Below are positions 1 to 8,151 of a stretch of DNA of 45,902 nt, one piece after another (the first letter of the stretch is position 1; every line of letters starts with the position of its first letter). Source of the stretch: Pseudomonas sp. UBA2684 (GTDB lineage Bacteria; Pseudomonadota; Gammaproteobacteria; Pseudomonadales; Pseudomonadaceae); contig DELY01000029.1 of assembly GCA_002354655.1 (NCBI GenBank), positions 15,213 through 61,114 on the forward strand. Direction: 5' to 3'. The position numbers and the translations under genes were made by a program. Below the pieces are notes generated by a model. That model saw nothing but the letters and a program-made list of their open reading frames with translations. It ran no database searches and was not told where the DNA came from.

Positions 1-594
1 GCGGTTCCCGCCGTTAGTCCGGTTCAAGCCCAGCTGCGGGCGCTTACCGGATTGTTACCGAAAGCGCTGCAGGAGCGCCAGACGCTGCCGGATGCTGCCA
101 TTCTTGCCCGTACGGCCCTGTTCTCGGGCGGACGCCGCTCCCTGGCCGGCTTTGCCGCCATCGTTCGCCAGCACTTTGGCCTGCCGATGCAGATTTCAGC
201 CTATGAAGGGGCTTGGCGCAGCATCCCGCCTGCCAGTCGCAGTTGCCTGGGACGCGCTGGCCGCAACCTGAAACTGGGCCGCAACGCGATCGCTGGAACG
301 CGGGTATGGGATGAGCATGCTGGCATTCGGCTGACCCTCGGCCCTCTTGACCCCCGACAAGCCGAACGCTTCTTGCCCGATGGTGAAGCCCACCCGCAGC
401 TCGCCAGTCTTGCAGCGTTCTACTTCGGCCCGGATATGGACTGCGCGCTGAGCCTGCTGGTCAACGGTTCAGGCCCCATCACGCTCAAACACAAGGTTGC
501 AACGAAGCTCGGCTGGGGCGGCACACTGCACCGGCAGCTCTCGAATCGTGTGCAGCGCATTGATACTCGGCTGCGCCAGCCGGAGATGGCCTGA
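1..594 (+). CDS. tssG: T6SS baseplate subunit TssG, C-terminal part (5' end outside window)
   Basis: The frame is open from base 1 with no need for an internal start, so this is the 3' part (197 codons) of a gene that begins outside the window. The protein resembles the TssG/ImpH/VasB family, which forms the wedge of the T6SS baseplate with TssE, TssF and TssK. Visible family features are the GRRSLAGFAAIVRQHFGLP stretch, the WDEHAGIRLTLGPL segment with its typical LGP, and the C-terminal LGWGGTL followed by a short basic tail. Its stop is two bases upstream of the clpV start, the usual tssG-tssH order, which supports the assignment strongly. The gene end looks intact. The missing N-terminus (roughly 130-150 residues by family size) cannot be judged. 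Confidence 0.9.
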   Translation, partial: AVPAVSPVQAQLRALTGLLPKALQERQTLPDAAILARTALFSGGRRSLAGFAAIVRQHFGLPMQISAYEGAWRSIPPASRSCLGRAGRNLKLGRNAIAGTRVWDEHAGIRLTLGPLDPRQAERFLPDGEAHPQLASLAAFYFGPDMDCALSLLVNGSGPITLKHKVATKLGWGGTLHRQLSNRVQRIDTRLRQPEMA

Positions 595-596
595 TT

Positions 597-3146
597 ATGG
601 AACTGGGTAATCTCATCGGACGCCTCAACACCGATTGCCGACGTGCCATGGAGCGGGCAGCTCAACGCTGTATGCAGCGCACCCACCACTACGTAGAAAT
701 CGAACACCTATTGCTGGAGTTACTGGAGATCGAGGGTGGCGATCTTGCCTGTCTGCTTCCACGTTTTGCCCTGGAGCGCGATGCGCTCAGCGCCGAGATC
801 AATAAAGCATTGGAATTGTTCAAGTCCGGTTGTACCCGCACGCCGGCACTCTCAACCCAGGCTGTTGGCTTGCTCGAAGATGCAGTGGTGCACGCCAGTG
901 TCCTGGGGCAGGAAACGATCCGCTCCGGGCTGTTATTACTGGCCCTGCTTGATCGCGAAGAGCGGCGCAGCTTGCTGTTGAACAGCGCCTCGTCACTGCT
1001 ACGTATCCCGCGAGAAGCCTTACGCAACAACCTCGACGAGTGGACCCAGGCATCCCGTGAGCGCCCTGCCGGAGCAGTCCGGGCACAGCCCGGGAAAGCC
1101 GGTAAAGAGTCCCCCGCTCCACCAATTCTCGATCAGTACACCCAGGACCTGACCGCCGACGCGTACAACGGGCGAATCGATCCTATCGTCGGGCGCGATG
1201 CTGAAATTCGCCAGACCATCGATATTCTCCTGCGCCGTCGGCAGAACAATCCGATCCTGGTCGGCGCGCCGGGGGTCGGTAAAACCGCCGTGGTCGAAGG
1301 CCTGGCTTTACGCATCGCCGCCGGCGACGTGCCGCCGCCGCTGAAAGAGGTCAGCGTCCGCGTCCTCGACCTCGGTCTGTTGCAGGCCGGCGCCGGGGTA
1401 AAAGGCGAGTTCGAGCAACGCTTGAAGGGCGTGATCGATGCGGTACGCAGCGCCGAGAAACCGATCATCCTATTCATCGACGAGGCCCACACCATGATTG
1501 GCGCGGGGGCCGCCGAAGGCCAGAGCGACGCCGCCAACCTGCTTAAACCGGCCCTGGCGCGTGGCGAACTGCGCACCATCGCCGCCACCACCTGGCTGGA
1601 ATACAAGAAGTACTTCGAAAAAGACCCGGCCCTGGCTCGGCGCTTCCAGCTGGTACAAGTCGAAGAACCGGACCAAGCCACTGCCGTGGACATGCTGCGA
1701 GGCGTGGCCGCCAAGCTGGAGCAGCATCATGGCGTGCAGGTGCTGGATGCCGCCATTCACGACGCGGTGAAACTGTCCCACCGCTACATTTCCGGCCGGC
1801 AACTGCCGGATAAAGCCATCAGCGTGCTGGACACCGCCTGTGCTCGCGTCGCCCTCGCCCAGCACGATGTGCCGCCACCGCTGGAAAGCCTGCGCCATCG
1901 CCAACACGCCTTGCAGGAAGAGCTGGAGCGCTTGCGCCGTGAACAGGCCACTGGCCTGGAACACAGCGAACGGATTACCGCGCTGGAAGACGAATCGATC
2001 GCCAATGCTATTGCGATTCGTGAGTTGGACAGTCGCTGGGCCGATGAGCGCAAGGCCGTGAGTGAATTGCTGGAGACACGGCATGAGTTGCTCGCGCTCA
2101 GCGAAAGCGTCGATCCGGCCAAGCCCGATGAAGAACTCGATGGCCGTATCGATCACCTGGCAGCCGAACTGGCGCGCCTGGAAAGCGGCCTGGAGGCGAT
2201 CCGCCAAGACGACCCACTGGTGCCGGAACAAGTCGACTCGAAAACGGTAGCCGCGGTTATCGCCGGCTGGACCGGTATCCCAGTCGGCAAGATGCTCGCC
2301 GACGAAGCCCATGCCATTCGCACCCTTGGGCAGCGCATGGGGCAACGCGTGATGGGGCAGAATATTGCGCTCAATACGATAGCCCAACGCCTCCAAGCCT
2401 ACCGCGCCGGGCTAACCGATCCGCAGAAGCCGGTTGGCGTCTTCCTCCTGCTCGGACCAACAGGCGTTGGCAAGACCGAGACCGCCTATGCCCTTGCCGA
2501 CGCGCTGTATGGCGGCGAACGCAACCTGATCAGCATCAACCTCTCCGAATACCAGGAAGCCCACACCGTCAGCCAACTTAAAGGCGCGCCACCCGGCTAC
2601 GTCGGTTTCGGCAGCGGCGGCGTGCTCACTGAAGCCGTGCGGCGCAAGCCTTATAGCGTGGTGCTGCTCGACGAGATCGAAAAGGCCCACCCGGATGTAC
2701 TGGAGGCCTTCTACAACGTGTTCGACAAGGGCGTGATGGAAGATGGCACCGGCCTGGTGGTGGACTTCAAGAACACCGTGATGCTCGCTACCAGCAACGT
2801 CGGCGCCGAACTGATCCTCGACACCCCGAGCGCCCAACTGGGCAGCGACACCTTCAATGCCAACCTGCACAACGTCCTGCTACACGCCTTCCGCCCCGCC
2901 TTCCTCGCCCGCATGACCGTGGTGCCCTACCACCCATTGGACGCAGCAACCCTGGAAAGCATCGTCCTGGCCAAGCTGGAGAAACTGCGTGAACGATACA
3001 AAACGGCAACCGGCAAACAATTCGAGTTCGATGCAGGGATCGTCAAGGCCGTACTGGCCAAGTGCAGCTTTGCCGGGGCGCGGGATATCGAGAATGTATT
3101 GATGACGCAAGTAACGGGAAAGTTGGCGGAGTGGGTACTGGAATGA
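597..3146 (+). CDS. tssH: T6SS AAA+ disaggregase TssH (ClpV)
   Basis: This cytoplasmic hexameric ATPase of the ClpB/Hsp100 class disassembles the contracted TssB-TssC sheath so that the T6SS can fire again. The 849-residue protein has an N-terminal Clp repeat region (about 1-150), a first AAA+ module with Walker A GAPGVGKT at 223-230 and Walker B ending in D295-E296, a coiled-coil middle region (about 415-545, rich in E/R/L), and a second AAA+ module with GPTGVGKT at 620-627 and Walker B D692-E693. A ClpB C-terminal domain follows. Length and layout match ClpV rather than housekeeping ClpB, and the N-terminal HHYVEIEHLLLELLE segment is typical of ClpV. The start is two bases after tssG, so the genes are probably co-translated. 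All catalytic motifs are intact. Confidence 0.96.
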   Translation: MELGNLIGRLNTDCRRAMERAAQRCMQRTHHYVEIEHLLLELLEIEGGDLACLLPRFALERDALSAEINKALELFKSGCTRTPALSTQAVGLLEDAVVHASVLGQETIRSGLLLLALLDREERRSLLLNSASSLLRIPREALRNNLDEWTQASRERPAGAVRAQPGKAGKESPAPPILDQYTQDLTADAYNGRIDPIVGRDAEIRQTIDILLRRRQNNPILVGAPGVGKTAVVEGLALRIAAGDVPPPLKEVSVRVLDLGLLQAGAGVKGEFEQRLKGVIDAVRSAEKPIILFIDEAHTMIGAGAAEGQSDAANLLKPALARGELRTIAATTWLEYKKYFEKDPALARRFQLVQVEEPDQATAVDMLRGVAAKLEQHHGVQVLDAAIHDAVKLSHRYISGRQLPDKAISVLDTACARVALAQHDVPPPLESLRHRQHALQEELERLRREQATGLEHSERITALEDESIANAIAIRELDSRWADERKAVSELLETRHELLALSESVDPAKPDEELDGRIDHLAAELARLESGLEAIRQDDPLVPEQVDSKTVAAVIAGWTGIPVGKMLADEAHAIRTLGQRMGQRVMGQNIALNTIAQRLQAYRAGLTDPQKPVGVFLLLGPTGVGKTETAYALADALYGGERNLISINLSEYQEAHTVSQLKGAPPGYVGFGSGGVLTEAVRRKPYSVVLLDEIEKAHPDVLEAFYNVFDKGVMEDGTGLVVDFKNTVMLATSNVGAELILDTPSAQLGSDTFNANLHNVLLHAFRPAFLARMTVVPYHPLDAATLESIVLAKLEKLRERYKTATGKQFEFDAGIVKAVLAKCSFAGARDIENVLMTQVTGKLAEWVLE

Positions 3147-3207
3147 ACATCAGCTAGCGACATTAGTACGTAGACAATTCAACGCAGTAAGTCTGAAGGA
3201 TCGCCGT

Positions 3208-4101
3208 ATGCCGTGGGTTCAATGCAGCAAATGCCAATACATTCGCGAGGCTAAATTTCCAGCTTACCACCTGAATACCATACCCATTCACCCTGGCAGC
3301 AAAGTGCTACCAGAATATTCAATGTGCACGAACTGCGGCGAGCAAAAAAAATGGACTGAACATACCGGGCTTATTGCACAAACAATACTAAGCAATGAGC
3401 GCCTGGCGTACGAGCTGGCTTACAATCTGCTCACCCAGAAAAGAAAATCCATCAGCGATATTCGCATACTGATAAAAACCAAAGAAAAATCGTACGCGGA
3501 GCAGTTTAAAGAAAAATTCAAGGAATCAACATTCAAGTACAACCCCAATGATAGCTTTCATCTCCATACAGAAATCCAACTGTGCATAGATACCCTAGTG
3601 TCGTTAATGGAGGAGGAGGCTATTCTGAATAAAAAATTATCACAGATGACAGACCCTGACATTATCGAGCGCGACGCCACTACCGTAAATAAAAAAGCAT
3701 TCGATGCCAGCCCCAAAGGGCTGATTCTAGGCAGCAGACAATTCGTTTCAATGAAGGCACCAATAACCCAGATTCTTGACGCCGCCAACTGGTCATGGGG
3801 CCTGAATGTTTCATGGGTCGAAGGGGGCATAACGGGAAAAACAATATTTGAACTTCTCGTTGAAAGCAGCAACCCTTACCATAATATTCCGAACGATATA
3901 CTAGTCACGCTCCAGCAAACACCAAACATCCAATCCGACGTATTTCTTTCTCTCTGCGAAACCCATGGAGCTGGATCGTTACTCTGGTACAACCAGGGCG
4001 GGGAAAACAGACCGACGTGGACAGCGCTGGAAATCGCCACCCTATTAAGGATGAATTACAATTTTCTGTTTCAAAACAATAAAATCTATCTTAAGAAATA
4101 G
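3208..4101 (+). CDS. Unrecognised protein with N-terminal zinc ribbon, T6SS accessory island
   Basis: This is a 297-residue protein I do not recognise. Two CxxC pairs (C6-C9 and C40-C43) predict a small N-terminal zinc ribbon. Next comes a charged, Lys/Glu-rich helical stretch (about 85-165) that may be coiled coil, then a C-terminal domain (about 170-297) rich in aromatic residues. There is no signal peptide or membrane segment. The start is well supported: AAGGA sits seven bases upstream of the ATG. The gene begins 61 bp after clpV, and its coding sequence is plainly AT-richer than the tss genes and vgrG, which suggests separate acquisition. It lies directly before a CdtB-like nuclease and vgrG. 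By position it could be an adaptor, an immunity protein or a second cargo protein, but nothing in the sequence decides among these. Confidence 0.8.
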   Translation: MPWVQCSKCQYIREAKFPAYHLNTIPIHPGSKVLPEYSMCTNCGEQKKWTEHTGLIAQTILSNERLAYELAYNLLTQKRKSISDIRILIKTKEKSYAEQFKEKFKESTFKYNPNDSFHLHTEIQLCIDTLVSLMEEEAILNKKLSQMTDPDIIERDATTVNKKAFDASPKGLILGSRQFVSMKAPITQILDAANWSWGLNVSWVEGGITGKTIFELLVESSNPYHNIPNDILVTLQQTPNIQSDVFLSLCETHGAGSLLWYNQGGENRPTWTALEIATLLRMNYNFLFQNNKIYLKK

Positions 4102-4296
4102 CAGCTCATCGTGCGTTTTGCCGGCACACAGCGCTCAAACCTGCGGGAAGCATAAAGTTTCGGGCACATTGTTAAATTAATTAGTTAATCCGCACATAGA
4201 AAACCAGGGAAGTGGACACATAGATTTTCAACCAATCTGACGGGCGTAGAAAACACCACCCAATTTCGACTACAACCCTTACCGGCCTCGACAACC
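4102..4296. other. AT-rich gap between the two island genes
   Basis: This 195-bp gap contains an AT-rich stretch at about 4169-4190 that could carry a promoter for the downstream nuclease gene, but I could not fit a convincing -35/-10 pair. There is no obvious hairpin terminator. The nuclease gene also lacks a clear Shine-Dalgarno sequence. Confidence 0.4.
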
Positions 4297-5085
4297 ATGC
4301 CAGATTTAAGAATATTGACCTGGAACAGCACAGGTGAAGACGCGGCAAAAGCCCTAGAGCTGGACAACGAATGCCAGGCAATTGCTGCGGCATACCCACT
4401 GCAACCGGATGTTGATGTATTTCTTATCCAAGAAGCACAGCAGGCCCCTGGCGGCGCCATAAGTGCCTATTTGAATGGCCTGGCTGGCTATACCGTTCAT
4501 CATATTCAGGAAAATTTGGGGGGTGGCGGCAAGGGCTATATTTGCGCCACACGCAATGCCGTCGTGACGGTCAATAACCCCATTCAATTATGGGATTATG
4601 CTGCCGATCCAGAATTCACGCTTTCAGCGGCGCGGAATGTTATTACGCCAGGCTGCTGGACCCCGCCGGCCAGAACCCCCGCCTACACCGTTATCACGGT
4701 CGGGGGCGCCTCCATATTACTGTTCACATGGCACGCGCCGCTTGGCGCCTCAATGCTTAATATTATTGTCGGCGCCATGAAGGGCGGCGGCTTGATTGAT
4801 GCCTATATTGCCTTCGAAAATAGTCAGATATTGAACAACCCTCAGAACTTCCTTGGCTTCATACCGCAGTTCATCATCATTGCCGGCGACATGAATGCAA
4901 CATCCGCTGCACTGGCCAAAAATTATTACAACTACACGCCCCTTGACGACTTCCTTGGTGTGTCCAACCATCTGGATCACATCATGGCGTACTCGCCCCA
5001 TCACACCGCTTTTAACGTCGATCAAGATAGAGCCGCCGCAACAACTAGCATCCACGACACGCTGTGCGCCCGAATGCATTGGTAA
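4297..5085 (+). CDS. CdtB-like EEP-fold nuclease, candidate T6SS effector
   Basis: This 262-residue protein has the endonuclease/exonuclease/phosphatase (DNase I-like) fold and looks closest to the CdtB genotoxin subfamily. The ordered family motifs are TWNSTG (N10), a VDVFLIQEA strand (E46), FTWHAP (catalytic-type H146), IIIAGDMNAT (D198, N200), and NHLDHIMAY (D227). The final motif reads SIHD (251-254), so the usual S-D-H triplet keeps the His (H253) but has Ile for Asp. There is no signal peptide, unlike secreted CdtB subunits, and no cdtA or cdtC neighbour. It lies between clpV and vgrG, so delivery by the T6SS as a DNA- or phosphoinositide-attacking effector is an inference. The ATG has no strong ribosome site but is the natural N-terminus of the fold. 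Alternatives are a housekeeping-like EEP hydrolase or a degenerate toxin. Confidence 0.8.
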   Translation: MPDLRILTWNSTGEDAAKALELDNECQAIAAAYPLQPDVDVFLIQEAQQAPGGAISAYLNGLAGYTVHHIQENLGGGGKGYICATRNAVVTVNNPIQLWDYAADPEFTLSAARNVITPGCWTPPARTPAYTVITVGGASILLFTWHAPLGASMLNIIVGAMKGGGLIDAYIAFENSQILNNPQNFLGFIPQFIIIAGDMNATSAALAKNYYNYTPLDDFLGVSNHLDHIMAYSPHHTAFNVDQDRAAATTSIHDTLCARMHW

Positions 5086-5151
5086 GGAGCACGCCAAGCA
5101 AGCCGACGAACACATCGCAGTTCTTGTCCTGCATCAGCACTAGAGGGTCAT

Positions 5152-7158
5152 ATGCCCCGCCCCACCGACACCACCACCAGTCTCTCGCTCAGCGCCTCGG
5201 CACTGAGCGACCTCTACCCGGAAAACTTCGCCGGCGAGGAAGCCTTGAATGTCCTCGGCAGCCTGACGCTGCATGGCTATAGCGCCACGGCACTGAGCAT
5301 GAGCGATGCGGTGGCCTCGCACCTGACCGCAACCCTGCACAACGACGACCAGCAGCGCCCGCTCGATGCGCTCTGTGCGCAGATTGGTCAACTGCCGGGA
5401 GACGCCAGCGTCGAGCGCTACCAACTGATCCTCCGCCCCTGGCTCTGGTGGCTGACCCTGGCCAGCAACAACCGGGTGTTCCAGAACAAGAGCACCAGCG
5501 ACATCGTCACCAGTATTTTCGACACACACGGTTTCAGCGATTACCAACTCAAGCTCACCGGCAGCTACACCCCGCGCGAATACTGCGTGCAGTACACCGA
5601 GACGGATTTTGCTTTCGTCTCGCGTTTGCTGGAGGAGGAAGGGATCTTCTGGTTTTTCACCCACGCCGACGGCCAACATACCCTGGTGCTGGCGGACAGT
5701 AACGATGCGTTTCCAGCCTGCCCCAACGTCACAACCATCGCCTATTTAGGCCAGGAGATTGGCGTTCGCGAGTTGCATGGCATCCGCGCCGGGCAGTTAT
5801 GCGTGCAGGCGGTGTCCGGGGTTTATCGCGCCACCGATTACGCGTTCACTACGCCGAGCACGTCGCTCTATGGTCAAGCCGAAGCAGTGGCCGGGCCGTT
5901 GTCGGTGTACGAACACCCCGGCGGTTATAGCGCCAAGGCCCGCGGCGATGCGCTGGGCAAATTACGGGTGGACGCGTTACGCACCCAAGAGAAGCGTTTC
6001 GTCGGCGAAAGCGATTGCCGTTGGTTGGTGCCGGGGCATTGGTTCACCTTGAGCGGCCACGATGACGCAGCGCTGAATATCGATTGGGTCATCACCACGG
6101 TGACCCACGAGGCCAGCCACGCACAGTATCGCAACCGCTTCGTGGCGATCCCCAAGAGCACCCGCTACCGGCCGCCACGGATTACCCCCAAACCGCGCAT
6201 GCACACACAAACGGCCATCGTCGTCGGCAAGGCAGGCGAGGAAATCTGGACCGACGAATACGGTCGGATCAAAATCCAGTTCCCCTGGGACCGAGACGGC
6301 CAGAACGACGAAACCAGCTCCTGCTGGGTGCGCGTGGTATTGCCCTGGAGCGGCAAAGGCTTTGGCATGCAGTTCGTCCCACGCATCGGCCAGGAAGTGA
6401 TCGTCACTTTTATCGACGGCGACCCGGATCGCCCACTGGTCAGCGGGTGCGTGTACAACGGCGATAACGCCCTGCCCTATGCGCTACCCGCCAACCAGAC
6501 GCAGTCGGGGATCAAGACCAACTCATCGAAAGGCGGTGTCGGCTTTAACGAGTTGCGTTTCGAGGACAAGAAGGACAGCGAGGAAGTGTTCCTACAGGCG
6601 CAGAAAGACCTGAATATCAATGTGCTCAACGACACCACAGCCACCGTTGGCCACGATGAAACCCTCACCGTGCAGAACGCCCGCACCCGCACGGTAAAGG
6701 ACGGCGACGAAAGCATCACCCTGGAACAGGGCAAACGCAGCGTCACCATCCAAACCGGTAGCGACAGCCTGGACGTCAAAGATACCCGCACAGTGACGGT
6801 CGGCAGTGACCAGACCCACAGCACGGGCGGCAATTACACGCACAAGGTCAGTGGCAACTACAGCCTGACCGTGGACGGTAACCTGACCATCAAGGTCAGT
6901 GGCACCCTGACGTTACAAAGCGACGGCGACTTCACCAGTAAAAGCGCCGCCTCGATGACGGCCCAGGCCGGCACCTCGATTACCCAGAAAGCCGGCACAT
7001 CGCTGACCAACCAGGCCGGCACCTCGCTGGACAATAAAGCCGGCACCACCCTCACCAACGATGCGGGCATCAGCTTGACCAACAAGGCTAGCGCCGAGCA
7101 AACCGTCGATGGTGGCGGCATGCTGACCCTCAAGGGCGGCCTGGTGAAGGTTAACTGA
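5152..7158 (+). CDS. vgrG: T6SS spike protein VgrG (TssI), non-specialised
   Basis: VgrG trimerises to form the needle tip of the T6SS and carries cargo or a PAAR cap. The 668-residue protein has the gp27-like N-terminal half (about 1-360, with YCVQYTETDFAFVSRLLEEEGI), the gp5 OB-fold segment (EEIWTDEYGRIKIQFPWDRD and WVRVVLPWSGKGFGMQFVPR), then the hallmark DGDPDRPLVSGCVYN. A beta-helix (DUF2345-type, about 440-668) ends in six eight-residue repeats. No effector domain follows the helix, so cargo must bind separately. AGAGGG lies just upstream of the ATG. The downstream MORN gene starts 10 bp after the stop. Base composition returns to that of the tss genes, in contrast to the two upstream genes. 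Confidence 0.96.
   Translation: MPRPTDTTTSLSLSASALSDLYPENFAGEEALNVLGSLTLHGYSATALSMSDAVASHLTATLHNDDQQRPLDALCAQIGQLPGDASVERYQLILRPWLWWLTLASNNRVFQNKSTSDIVTSIFDTHGFSDYQLKLTGSYTPREYCVQYTETDFAFVSRLLEEEGIFWFFTHADGQHTLVLADSNDAFPACPNVTTIAYLGQEIGVRELHGIRAGQLCVQAVSGVYRATDYAFTTPSTSLYGQAEAVAGPLSVYEHPGGYSAKARGDALGKLRVDALRTQEKRFVGESDCRWLVPGHWFTLSGHDDAALNIDWVITTVTHEASHAQYRNRFVAIPKSTRYRPPRITPKPRMHTQTAIVVGKAGEEIWTDEYGRIKIQFPWDRDGQNDETSSCWVRVVLPWSGKGFGMQFVPRIGQEVIVTFIDGDPDRPLVSGCVYNGDNALPYALPANQTQSGIKTNSSKGGVGFNELRFEDKKDSEEVFLQAQKDLNINVLNDTTATVGHDETLTVQNARTRTVKDGDESITLEQGKRSVTIQTGSDSLDVKDTRTVTVGSDQTHSTGGNYTHKVSGNYSLTVDGNLTIKVSGTLTLQSDGDFTSKSAASMTAQAGTSITQKAGTSLTNQAGTSLDNKAGTTLTNDAGISLTNKASAEQTVDGGGMLTLKGGLVKVN
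6961..7104 (+). repeat. 24-bp tandem repeats in the VgrG beta-helix
   Basis: There are six consecutive in-frame 24-bp units, each coding eight residues around the core AGTSLT (residues 604-651). The sixth is degenerate (KASAEQT). They extend the trimeric beta-helix that stiffens the spike. The near-identical DNA units could expand or contract by slippage. Confidence 0.85.
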
Positions 7159-7168
7159 GGGAGTTGCA

Positions 7169-7714
7169 GTGGCGCATACAGGCAAAATCGAACTGACTCG
7201 CCGAGACACCCAGCTCTCCGGCCGTCTACAGGACGGCCAGCTGGATGGCCCGCTGCGCATCGAAGATTCGGGCCGACCCCAAGCCAGTTTGAGTTACAGC
7301 CAAGGCCTCTTGCAGGGCCCCATGGTGCTGTATCACCCCAACGGCAAGGTTGCCGCGCACATGCCCTACCACCAGGACAAAGCCCATGGCGTGGCCAGCT
7401 TCTACGCCGCCGAAGGCTGGCTGCAACGCAAGGCTACATACCGCCATGGCCTCCTGCATGGCGAGGCCAGCAGCTACTTTGCGGACGGCACCCAAGCTGA
7501 ACTGGAACACTATCGCGACGGTGTACGCGAGGGGCCGTATCGGCGCTTTCACCCCAACGGCAAAGTGGCGCTGAGCACGCACTACTTACAGGGGCAAATG
7601 CTCGAGCCCAGCCGGATGTTCGCCAACGATGGCAGGCCCTTGGATGCGCAAGGCAAACCGATGTCGAGAATTCGCTGGTGGTGGTTGCGAGGGTCAGACC
7701 CGCACGATGCCTGA
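7169..7714 (+). CDS. MORN/YwqK-like repeat protein downstream of vgrG
   Basis: This 181-residue protein is built from repeated 'G-x-x-x-Y/F-x-x-x-G' units of the MORN/YwqK type, such as GPMVLYHPNGKV, GVASFYAAEG, GEASSYFADG and GPYRRFHPNGKV, spanning about residues 20-150. It has a basic WWWLRGS tail and no signal peptide. The GTG start is preceded by GAGGGA. It lies 10 bp after vgrG and is presumably co-transcribed with it. MORN-type proteins are often coded beside vgrG/PAAR modules and are frequently labelled antitoxin-like, but their molecular role there is not settled. Here it may chaperone or anchor cargo, or act as immunity. Its stop is only five bases from the stop of the convergent PAAR-like gene. 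Confidence 0.85.
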   Translation: MAHTGKIELTRRDTQLSGRLQDGQLDGPLRIEDSGRPQASLSYSQGLLQGPMVLYHPNGKVAAHMPYHQDKAHGVASFYAAEGWLQRKATYRHGLLHGEASSYFADGTQAELEHYRDGVREGPYRRFHPNGKVALSTHYLQGQMLEPSRMFANDGRPLDAQGKPMSRIRWWWLRGSDPHDA

Positions 7715-7719
7715 TCGGC

Positions 7720-8115
7720 TCAGGGAATCAGCATTTGCACTTGGCCGGGCACGAGAATCTTGATCACCCCGCCCCAGCTGCACATCAGCATGCTGTTGGC
7801 ATCCAGCGACGGCATGTTGCCCAATAACATCGTCGGCGCCCCTCCGGGAATCCACGGCGCAGCGGTCACGGGTATGCATGGCATCGGCGTTAGCACACCC
7901 AATGCCGCCGCCGTTGCTGCCGCCACCATGGGGTTGGCCGGGCTCTGACACATGCCGAAGGTGGCAATATTGACCAACGGAATATGATCCATGATGTTCG
8001 CCGCCGGCATACCACTGGTCAGGGTTCGGTTGATTGGCAGGACATTCAATACAGTCGGCGCAACGCCGAAGCTGCATTGCAGCGTCGCGCCACTGCACAC
8101 TTGTGGGCAAGCCAT
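7720..8115 (-). CDS. DUF4280 PAAR-like spike-tip protein
   Basis: This 131-residue, Cys- and Pro-rich protein has the layout of the DUF4280 (PAAR-like) family: an N-terminal CSGATLQCSFG motif, DHIPLVNIATFGMC in the middle, a Pro-rich 'TPMPCIPVTAAPWIPGG' segment, and a C-terminal MCSWGGVIKILVPGQ. Such proteins are thought to cap the VgrG trimer and are common beside T6SS and other contractile-injection toxins. AGGAG lies upstream of the ATG. It is coded against vgrG-MORN and converges with five bases between stops, so it has its own promoter. No toxin domain is fused to it, which leaves room for a separately coded cargo such as the EEP-fold protein. Confidence 0.87.
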   Translation of the reverse strand: MACPQVCSGATLQCSFGVAPTVLNVLPINRTLTSGMPAANIMDHIPLVNIATFGMCQSPANPMVAAATAAALGVLTPMPCIPVTAAPWIPGGAPTMLLGNMPSLDANSMLMCSWGGVIKILVPGQVQMLIP

Positions 8116-8151
8116 CCGCGCTCCTGTATTCGTCTAGCCGGCGTGAGTGCT

